53,645 nucleotides of DNA from a virus: IMG/VR virus record IMGVR_UViG_3300048033_000859, positions 1-53,645 of that record, one strand, 5' to 3'. The translations under genes were made by a program, and so were the position numbers. This document shows positions 47,934 through 53,645 of this stretch, one piece after another. Numbering within the stretch: the first letter of the stretch is position 1; each line of letters starts with the position of its first letter. The notes under the pieces were generated by a model. That model saw only the letters and a list, made by a program, of their open reading frames with translations, had not been told where the DNA came from and did not search any database.

Positions 47934-49046
47934 ATGGGAAATATGTTAGCACCGTACATTCAAGTGTACAAAAAGAAGGGGAAATCTGAGTACAGGTTTC
48001 AACCAAAGAAAGACATGCGGATAGCCTTGGGAGTGCATGGATTTACAATGCATGATGAACAAGAGGCTCTAGCGTATAGCGCAACCGTTCAACAACTGTA
48101 TTACGACTACAGTCGCAAGAAAAAGAACGCTATTGCGATCAACGAAAGGACTTTGTCTGGCCTTGTTCATTGGTTTTATCAGACCAGTGAGTTCAAAGAG
48201 CGTAAGCCTAACACGCAGAAGAGCTATAAGGAGCAGCTAGGTCTGATATGTAAGGTCACCCTGCCGCGCAGTAAGACCCCTCTAGGTGCTTTGATGGTAT
48301 CCACGATGGATCGGGAGAGGGCTGACGCTTTAAAACAGTTCTTGACAGAGCACTACTCATATCACCGAGCTTATATGTGCATAAAGACAATTCGTCGGTT
48401 GTTCTACGTTGGCAGCGTTTATGGGAAGGGCATCAAGTTTAACCCGTTTGCAAAGATGGACCTGAAAACACCCGCTAGTCGCAAGGAACGCTGGGAGCAG
48501 GGCGACATCTATCGTTTTATAGATAAGTCTGACGAACTAGGGTTTCACGGTTTAGGTACACTAGCTCTAGCTTGTTATGATTTAGCTCAGAGGCCTGGAG
48601 ATATACGCCAACTGACTTGGGAAAATGTTGTAGGCAATCGATTGATCTTCACCCAAGAGAAGACCGAGCAGCCTATGAATGTTGTTATGAGCGACGAACT
48701 AGTAAAACGCTTATCAACAATCAAACGTGTCAACAGTACCAACAGGATTGTGTACCATGTAGACCCACGAAATAAAAAAATCTGTGAGTATGATAACAGA
48801 AATTACAATTGCCACCGCAAGTTAGTTTTAGAGGCACTGAACCTCCCAGAGAAATTACAACTACGGGACCTTCGTAGAACTGCAGCGTCCGAGATGGCTA
48901 ACGCTTCTTGCACCGATGATGAAATCCGAGAGGTCACTGGACACAAGACCCGTGACGTTCTGTCTATCTACCTAGTTCAAGATGGAACTGCAGGGGACAA
49001 CGCCCAAGATAAACGGAGGCAGAAGTATGGACAAAAAGGTGCCTAG
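47934..49046 (+). CDS. int: Tyrosine integrase
   Basis: 370 residues from ATG 47934, 6 bases after GGAGGA. Catalytic marks are CYDLAQRPGDIRQLTW (first Arg), LRDLRRTAASEMANA (second Arg; the usual His of HxxR is Arg here), VTGHKT (His) and SIYLV (Tyr nucleophile). It recombines the phage attachment site with a host tRNA gene. The attP core lies about 0.85 kb downstream, after thyX. It is transcribed from an operator-bearing promoter. Confidence 0.9.
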   Translation: MGNMLAPYIQVYKKKGKSEYRFQPKKDMRIALGVHGFTMHDEQEALAYSATVQQLYYDYSRKKKNAIAINERTLSGLVHWFYQTSEFKERKPNTQKSYKEQLGLICKVTLPRSKTPLGALMVSTMDRERADALKQFLTEHYSYHRAYMCIKTIRRLFYVGSVYGKGIKFNPFAKMDLKTPASRKERWEQGDIYRFIDKSDELGFHGLGTLALACYDLAQRPGDIRQLTWENVVGNRLIFTQEKTEQPMNVVMSDELVKRLSTIKRVNSTNRIVYHVDPRNKKICEYDNRNYNCHRKLVLEALNLPEKLQLRDLRRTAASEMANASCTDDEIREVTGHKTRDVLSIYLVQDGTAGDNAQDKRRQKYGQKGA

Positions 49047-49176
49047 TCCCGCTCTTGATAGCTTCATTCGAGAAATGTTCGGGCCAGATAAGGACCCTAT
49101 AGATACCCCTAAAATGGAAATCTATAAGCATGTTGGGTGGAAACCCGCCTACCCTAACCAAGAACCCCCCTTCTAG
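49027..49176 (+). CDS. Small protein between integrase and thyX
   Basis: 49 residues from ATG 49027 (GGAGG 8 bases upstream), overlapping the integrase end by 20 bases. Contains PALDSFIREMFGPDKDPIDT and a Pro-rich end. It might be a small recombination or regulatory cofactor; not recognised. Confidence 0.6.
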   Translation: MDKKVPSPALDSFIREMFGPDKDPIDTPKMEIYKHVGWKPAYPNQEPPF

Positions 49177-49184
49177 GAGAAAAT

Positions 49185-49859
49185 ATGGATTACTCAGCTA
49201 AAATCGTAGGCAAGACTATGCCCTTCAATATTGATGCAGACAACATGGAGGAGCTAATTGCATATGCAGCGAGGGTGTCTAACCCATCAAACCAATCTAA
49301 CCATGATACTGCACAGAAGCTTCTAGCCTACTGCGTCAAACATAAACATTGGAGTGTGTTTGAGACTGCTAACTTCGTAGTCGAAATTAAGGCACCTAGA
49401 GATATTACGCGCCAGTTGTTGAGACACAGAAGTTTTACGTTTCAGGAATTCTCTCAGAGGTACTCAGACGAAATACAGTGGACCGAAAGGGAGTTCCGTA
49501 GGCAGGACACTAAGAACCGTCAAAACAGTCTAGATAACTTCGATAAGGAGACACAAGAGTACCTACAGAGGTTGTGCAGAAATCACATTGAGAACAGCCA
49601 AAGACTGTACAAAAAGCTCAGGTCCTTGGGGGTTGCAAAAGAGTGCTGCAGAGGGGTCCTACCAGAGGGCTATGCCATGTCCACCATGTATGTGAATGGT
49701 ACAGTAAGATCGTGGCTACACTACCTAGACGTTAGGGATGATGAAGGGGTGACCCAGTTAGAGCACGTTCAGCTAGCCCGTGCGATAAAAGATTCGCTAG
49801 CTGCAGAGCTACCCCAAATCATGCAAGTTTGGGAAACTAACAGAAACGAAATGAAATGA
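49185..49859 (+). CDS. thyX: Flavin-dependent thymidylate synthase
   Basis: 224 residues. The ThyX motif is RHRSFTFQEFSQRY, which binds dUMP and FAD; a supporting block is VLPEGYAMSTMYVNGTVRSW. It makes dTMP using methylenetetrahydrofolate and FADH2. It lies between the integrase and the attP core, so in a prophage it would lie near one end. Confidence 0.93.
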   Translation: MDYSAKIVGKTMPFNIDADNMEELIAYAARVSNPSNQSNHDTAQKLLAYCVKHKHWSVFETANFVVEIKAPRDITRQLLRHRSFTFQEFSQRYSDEIQWTEREFRRQDTKNRQNSLDNFDKETQEYLQRLCRNHIENSQRLYKKLRSLGVAKECCRGVLPEGYAMSTMYVNGTVRSWLHYLDVRDDEGVTQLEHVQLARAIKDSLAAELPQIMQVWETNRNEMK

Positions 49860-49890
49860 GTATTGCTAACCCATTGATTTACTTAGATTT

Positions 49891-49930
49891 TGGTTGCGGG
49901 AGTAGGATTTGAACCTACGACCTTCAGGGT
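49891..49930 (-). other. attP core: 3' end of an initiator tRNA-Met gene
   Basis: On the leftward strand this 40-nt segment reads as the 3' part of a tRNA. It contains the end of the anticodon stem (CCCTG), variable loop AAGGTCG, T arm TAGGTTCAAATCCTA and acceptor end TCCCGCAACCA. A72 before the discriminator and the CCC of the anticodon stem point to initiator tRNA-fMet. No 5' half follows, so it is not a functional tRNA gene but the site where the phage DNA restores the host tRNA upon integration. Confidence 0.88.
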
Positions 49931-49965
49931 CTAAGTAGCACTTTATAAAACAACAACGTATGGTG

Positions 49966-49998
49966 GGGGTATTTCTGATACCCCTACCTTTTTTTTAT
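49966..49998 (+). terminator. Terminator after thyX/attP
   Basis: GGGGTAT, loop TTCTG, ATACCCC, then TACC and nine T. It ends the integrase-thyX unit. Confidence 0.85.
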
Positions 49999-50001
49999 TT
50001 A

Positions 50002-50063
50002 GGGGCTAGACAGATGCCCCATCAATATGTACCCTAAACCCTGTTGTGACAGGGGTTATATAT
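50002..50063 (+). promoter_or_regulatory. Dyads and possible promoter before primase
   Basis: Two inverted repeats: GGGGC...GCCCC (50002-50020) and CCCTGT-tgtg-ACAGGG (50039-50054). The latter is directly followed by TTATATATATG. It resembles the operator-bearing promoters, but the TATATA is so close to the ATG that a standard transcription start would fall inside the gene. It may be an operator or a leaderless start. Confidence 0.4.
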
Positions 50064-50846
50064 ATGAGTTACTATCAGGATCAGTTAAGTACTATCAGTA
50101 ACTATAGGGTCAACTCAGGAGAAACTATAAGGGTTAACTGTCCGTTCTGTGGTGGTAACAAAACCATGAGTATTACCCAGATCGATGGTAACCTTAAATG
50201 GAACTGCTATAAAGCTTCATGTGGCTCCCGTGGAATAAATAATGTGGGTAGAAATATTCTTGAAATACGGAATGCTCTAAACGGCATTAAAAACGTACAG
50301 AAACGTAAAACTTCAGACATTCCAGAAATATTATCATCGCCGCTACTGCGTGAGGATACCTACAATTACCTTCTAGAAAATAATTGCCTTCAAGCATATC
50401 TAGATGGTGCTTGCAGAATAGAATACAGCCCCAAAGAACACAGAGTATTGTTCTTCAATTCTGATAGTAGTGGATGTGTCGGTAGATCACTAAAAACGAG
50501 ACTGAAACCTAAGTGGAAGGTTTACGGTGAGACTACAAACTTATTTACAGTGGGGCATTGTGATCCCGTAGTTTTAGTTGAAGATGCGGCATCCGCCTGT
50601 GCGGTTTATGCCACGAAGAAATACACTGGGGTGGCTTTGTTAGGAACAAATCTGTCGTACAAACAGAGAACATCCTTAAAACAGAGAGATAATATCACAA
50701 TCGCCCTTGACAAGGACGCCTCAAGGAAGGCACTACAAGTAGCGGCACAACTAAGAGGGGGAAGAAAGTGTGCTGTAAGGTTCCTTGCAAGGGACCTCAA
50801 GGAGTATCCCCCAGAAAGGTTATTAAGGGTGATTGAAGATGGGTAA
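50064..50846 (+). CDS. DNA primase (zinc finger and TOPRIM)
   Basis: 260 residues from ATG 50064. Zinc finger CPFCGGNKTMSITQ and NCYKASC at the N terminus. TOPRIM domain with VVLVEDAASACAVYAT (Glu) and ITIALDKDASRKAL (DxD). It makes RNA primers for replication. T7 fuses primase and helicase, but here the DnaB-like helicase is a separate gene 430 bases downstream. Confidence 0.85.
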   Translation: MSYYQDQLSTISNYRVNSGETIRVNCPFCGGNKTMSITQIDGNLKWNCYKASCGSRGINNVGRNILEIRNALNGIKNVQKRKTSDIPEILSSPLLREDTYNYLLENNCLQAYLDGACRIEYSPKEHRVLFFNSDSSGCVGRSLKTRLKPKWKVYGETTNLFTVGHCDPVVLVEDAASACAVYATKKYTGVALLGTNLSYKQRTSLKQRDNITIALDKDASRKALQVAAQLRGGRKCAVRFLARDLKEYPPERLLRVIEDG

Positions 50847-51045
50847 AAAACTCAGAGCAATTTGTTTGATTGATATTGATGTGGACAGCTTCCGTGAGGC
50901 TGGCGAAGAAGAAGCGAAGATAGAGACACTTCTGAACGGATATATGAAAAGTAACGATGCCGTAACAGAAGTAACTTTTGATGTTCGTGACCGTAGAGGA
51001 ACCCAAGTTCCAGACCTAAAGCAAATGAAATTAAAGAATGCGTAA
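50839..51045 (+). CDS. Unknown small protein between primase and helicase
   Basis: 68 residues from ATG 50839, overlapping the primase end by 8 bases. N-terminal KKLRAICLIDIDVDSFREAG, with acidic and basic segments and VTFDVRDRRG. Unknown; could be a replication cofactor. Confidence 0.65.
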   Translation: MGKKLRAICLIDIDVDSFREAGEEEAKIETLLNGYMKSNDAVTEVTFDVRDRRGTQVPDLKQMKLKNA

Positions 51046-51056
51046 GGACTGACAAT

Positions 51057-51161
51057 ATGTGGCACTTCAGGATTACCGATTGGCCTAACCCGCCCACTGG
51101 TTCACCGAGAAATGACAAGTACTTAGCTTGGAGCTTCTCAGGGATAGAACCCCCAAAGTAA
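51057..51161 (+). CDS. Microprotein (34 aa)
   Basis: MWHFRITDWPNPPTGSPRND then KYLAWSFSGIEPPK. AAGGA 8 bases upstream of the ATG and a terminator directly after the stop support a real gene. Trp- and Pro-rich; function unknown. Confidence 0.5.
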   Translation: MWHFRITDWPNPPTGSPRNDKYLAWSFSGIEPPK

Positions 51162-51162
51162 G

Positions 51163-51191
51163 ACCCGCTCTTTTTTGAAGCGGGTTTTTTT
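51163..51191 (+). terminator. Terminator before helicase
   Basis: ACCCGCT, loop CTTTTTTGA, AGCGGGT, then seven T. Confidence 0.85.
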
Positions 51192-51198
51192 ATGTATG

Positions 51199-51231
51199 GG
51201 GTCTCATAAAGACCCTTGGTTTTTATTTTAA
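51199..51231 (+). terminator. Second hairpin before helicase
   Basis: GGGTCT-cataa-AGACCC then TTGGTTTTTATTTT. It overlaps the possible helicase promoter that starts with TTGGTT. Confidence 0.55.
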
Positions 51232-51244
51232 GTCGTGGTACATT
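51216..51244 (+). promoter_or_regulatory. Promoter of helicase-polA
   Basis: TTGGTT directly after the hairpin stem, 17-base spacer, TACATT. As in the accessory island, a terminator end seems to donate the -35. Confidence 0.5.
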
Positions 51245-51276
51245 CGGACCCCTAAAGCTTTCGCATAGGGAAAACC

Positions 51277-52497
51277 ATGGATACCACAATATTAAAGAAG
51301 ATTCTGAACAACGAATTCTACGAGTCTAACAAGGCCAGACTCAATCCTAAACTTTTCGAGCATGAAGCGCGTGACGTTTTTCTTACAATCAAACAGGCGC
51401 AGGAGTCCTATGAAAAGGACTTAACAATCTCAGAAGTAGTATCTCTGTATGATGCAAACAATCCTACGAGCACTAGGTCTCAGAAGGATGAAGTAATTCA
51501 GTTTCTATCTGATGTAGCCGCCGAGTCTGAAATTTCAGATGATATCGCCAATGACATTATTGTTAAGTTAGACCAGCGTTATGTTGCGCAGGTCATAGCA
51601 GACAAAGCTGCCTCCATTTCACTTGGAGAGAGTGATGGATGGGAAGAGCTAGTTAATCTTGTAGACGAATATCGTGATGGGTTTGGTAAAGACGAACTAA
51701 TAGATTTTGAAACGGCAGACGTTTATCAGATAATTGAAACTCTTTCCGATAAACAACGCTTCAAGTTTAACCTGCCCACACTTAACAAGAAAGTGTATGG
51801 CATCGGGCGTCAGGAATTCGGTGCAGTATTTGCCAATACAAATGTTGGTAAGTCTGCATTTATGATCAGCCTATGTTTTGGGCCTGATGGATTTGTAGAT
51901 CAAGGTTTACGGGTTCTGTTCGTATGTAACGAAGAGCAAGCCATCCGCACCAGACAACGTGCAATGTCAGCCTTTTCAGGCATGTCCAAGGATGAAATGA
52001 TACTGGACCCTGAGAGTGCAGCTATACACTGGAACAAAGTTAATCATTTGGCTTTCTTCAAAGATTGCCAAGACCTGATGCTACCTGAGATTGAGAGTAT
52101 TATAAGTAAGGTTGGTTTCGATGTAGTCGTTTTTGACCAGCTCGACAAAGTTCACATTGCTGGAAAATTTAATGCTTCCCATGAGAAATTTGGGGAGCTG
52201 TACAGGCAAACCCGTGAGGTTGCCAAGAGAACCAACACAGCGGTCTTTGGTGTTACCCAAGCTAGTGCAGACGCCAGAGACAGTACTGTAGTAAGCCACT
52301 TCGATATGTCTGGTAGTAAGGTTCACAAGGCGGCTGAGTTAGATTTAGCAATCGGAATAGGCGCGAGGGAACAGAAAGATGCCCAAGCCGAGCCTGATTT
52401 CACACGCTGGATAAATATAAGCAAAAACAAACTTAACGGATGGCACGGGACAGTTGTGTGCATGCTCGACCAGAAGGCGAACCGCTATGTTGTATAA
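51277..52497 (+). CDS. DnaB-like replicative helicase
   Basis: 406 residues. RecA-fold core with an unusual Walker A (VFANTNVGKSAFMISL), Walker B VVVFDQLDKVH, and VFGVTQASADARDS near the sensor. The N-terminal 150 residues are helical, as in DnaB N-terminal domains. It unwinds DNA at the fork with Pol A and primase. It ends by overlapping the polA start by 11 bases. Confidence 0.85.
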   Translation: MDTTILKKILNNEFYESNKARLNPKLFEHEARDVFLTIKQAQESYEKDLTISEVVSLYDANNPTSTRSQKDEVIQFLSDVAAESEISDDIANDIIVKLDQRYVAQVIADKAASISLGESDGWEELVNLVDEYRDGFGKDELIDFETADVYQIIETLSDKQRFKFNLPTLNKKVYGIGRQEFGAVFANTNVGKSAFMISLCFGPDGFVDQGLRVLFVCNEEQAIRTRQRAMSAFSGMSKDEMILDPESAAIHWNKVNHLAFFKDCQDLMLPEIESIISKVGFDVVVFDQLDKVHIAGKFNASHEKFGELYRQTREVAKRTNTAVFGVTQASADARDSTVVSHFDMSGSKVHKAAELDLAIGIGAREQKDAQAEPDFTRWINISKNKLNGWHGTVVCMLDQKANRYVV

Positions 52498-53645
52498 TGA
52501 TGATGCCCTAATTTATGACTTTGAAGTTGGAACTAGCTGGGTTGCGGAGGGGGTCAGAGATAATACCCCACATAACCCAGACAACATGCTCGTAACCGCA
52601 CAATACTGTCACTTAACTAACCTTCAAGACAAAGAGCAGTGCCTGGAGGAGCTACGCACCAAGACCAAGACAATTGTAGTATATCATAACGAAATGGATA
52701 AGTCCGTTAAGCCTGATATTAGCCCTTTCGTTGAGCTTTATAATAAAGTTGGTGTGGTAGTTGCACACAATAACAAGTTTGATGAGATGTGGAGCCGTGC
52801 GCTAGGTATACCTTTACCTAATAACAGATTCTGCACCATGATATGTCAGTACTTGTTAAATAAAGGCCAGAGAAAGCCTTTGAGCCTCGCAGAGGTAGTC
52901 AAAGTGTACGGCCTCACAGAGAAGAAAACCGACCTTACCCACGATGAATTTAAAAACGGTAAAGAGTACTATGAAATAGCACTTGATAACGTGATTGAGT
53001 ATGGTGAAGGCGACATTCAAAGTGCTGGTGAGTTGTTCTTGGCACAGCTAGAGGAGCTAGAGAAGGACTCTAATAAATCCCTAAAGGCTGTGGTGCTAGG
53101 TACTAATGATATGACTGATGTAGTCATAGAAATGGAAATGAACGGCATCAAGATTGATCGTGAAGCTCTAGACGCTGTAGAGACTGAATTTCAACAGGAG
53201 TCAGATCAACTAGAACGCGACATTCAAAGAATGACTAGAGAGGTTATGGGGGATAGGCCCTATAAAATGTCTTCTGGGCAGGACTGCTCCGTAATTCTCT
53301 ACTCTAGAGACTTCATAAGCAAACCTCACAAGGCATCGTGGAAAAAGATAATGAACCTTGGTGTGGATGAATACACTAAGAAGCCCCGATATAGACCCAC
53401 CATGAAGGCCTCTCAATTCTCCCGCGAAGTTCAGGAACACTTTAGAGTTGTGAACAGAGAGGTAGCTCACCACTGTCATTCTTGCAACGGAACGGGAATG
53501 ATCCGTAAAGTTAAAAAAGACGGGACCCCTTGGAAAAACCTTACAACCTGCCTCAACTGCGAGGACAGAGCGGGGGTTATCTACGAAAATACAAAGACCG
53601 TCTGTGGCTTTAAGCTTGTACCGATGGGTAGGCAAAATTCATCGT
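52487..53645 (+). CDS. polA: DNA polymerase I family A, N-terminal part (gene continues at the left end of the window)
   Basis: Starts at ATG 52487 inside the helicase end. 3'-5' exonuclease motifs are readable: Exo I IYDFEVGT (Asp 11, Glu 13), Exo II AHNNKFDEM, Exo III EYGEGDIQSAG (Y-x3-D). A region of unknown role follows (about 200-325), ending at the first Cys of the DnaJ-type finger. It reads off the window end without a stop and continues at base 1 in the same frame. Confidence 0.95.
   Translation, partial: MLYNDDALIYDFEVGTSWVAEGVRDNTPHNPDNMLVTAQYCHLTNLQDKEQCLEELRTKTKTIVVYHNEMDKSVKPDISPFVELYNKVGVVVAHNNKFDEMWSRALGIPLPNNRFCTMICQYLLNKGQRKPLSLAEVVKVYGLTEKKTDLTHDEFKNGKEYYEIALDNVIEYGEGDIQSAGELFLAQLEELEKDSNKSLKAVVLGTNDMTDVVIEMEMNGIKIDREALDAVETEFQQESDQLERDIQRMTREVMGDRPYKMSSGQDCSVILYSRDFISKPHKASWKKIMNLGVDEYTKKPRYRPTMKASQFSREVQEHFRVVNREVAHHCHSCNGTGMIRKVKKDGTPWKNLTTCLNCEDRAGVIYENTKTVCGFKLVPMGRQNSS
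53465..53645. repeat. Terminal overlap repeat, right copy
   Basis: Same 181 bases as the left end with two synonymous differences (53497 A, 53518 A). Confidence 0.95.

Noticed and set aside
49891-49930. Functional tRNA gene
   Set aside because: Only the 3' part is present; the sequence where D arm and anticodon should be does not fold into a tRNA.

Overview
This window is a circularly permuted, essentially complete genome (unit length about 53,464 bp) of a tailed, probably short-tailed (podovirus-like) marine bacteriophage. Bases 1-181 recur at 53465-53645 with two differences, so the contig closes on itself inside the DNA polymerase gene. The closest type I recognise is Puniceispirillum (SAR116) phage HMO-2011 and its relatives. 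The marker is a family A DNA polymerase carrying a DnaJ-type zinc-finger insert between its exonuclease and polymerase domains. It sits with a B12-dependent ribonucleotide reductase, ThyX, PhoH, T7-like endonuclease I, MazG-like and DUF3310 proteins. An alphaproteobacterial host (SAR116, Roseobacter or similar) is an inference. It rests on the DUF1127 and DUF1289 genes and on a 40-nt segment that looks like the 3' end of an alphaproteobacterial initiator tRNA gene.

Layout. Rightward genes begin at about 47.34 kb, run off the right end and re-enter at the left, ending near 7.95 kb. They comprise a small regulator-like gene, tyrosine integrase, thyX, the tRNA-like attP core, primase, DnaB-like helicase, polA, a possible ssDNA-binding protein, a Cas4/RecB-like nuclease, a 2OG-Fe(II) oxygenase, endonuclease I, nucleotide metabolism genes and phoH. 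A convergent terminator region lies at 7.95-8.21 kb. Everything from 8.2 to 47.23 kb reads leftward. From its upstream end the leftward strand holds: an accessory island of small cassettes (43.1-47.2 kb: DUF7227/GP88-like, DUF932, several membrane microproteins); a gene-free stretch of about 600 bp; a block of small genes including an aspartyl-hydroxylase-like protein and DUF1127; TerS, TerL and portal; a second 2OG oxygenase; a SleB-like virion protein, scaffold and major capsid protein; tail tube/nozzle and fibre genes with three tandem paralogues; an HlyC-like acyltransferase; endolysin with overlapping Rz/Rz1 spanins; a PAPS-reductase-like protein; and three large ejection proteins, one with an M15 peptidase domain.

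How it works together. The integrase and attP imply a temperate lifestyle that uses a host initiator tRNA gene. Several sigma70-like promoters carry a CCCT...AGGG dyad (best form CCCTA-N3-TAGGG) between or beside their -35 and -10 boxes, which suggests one shared repressor or activator. In the accessory island, near-identical leaders precede five genes. Three near-identical terminators there each appear to donate the -35 box of the next promoter.

At least eight genes shorter than 60 codons are described below: GTG-started Cys protein 4944-5114; DUF1127 39965-40129; 41092-41271; 44228-44407; 45139-45246; 46344-46424; 51057-51161; and, weakly, 30791-30895. The most unusual items are the shared operator/promoter grammar, the modular accessory cassettes, phage DUF1127, three different 2OG oxygenase families in one phage, the HlyC-like protein beside the tail genes, and the copper-site-like domain on a tail protein. 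All family assignments come from reading the sequence and from memory; no database search was run.
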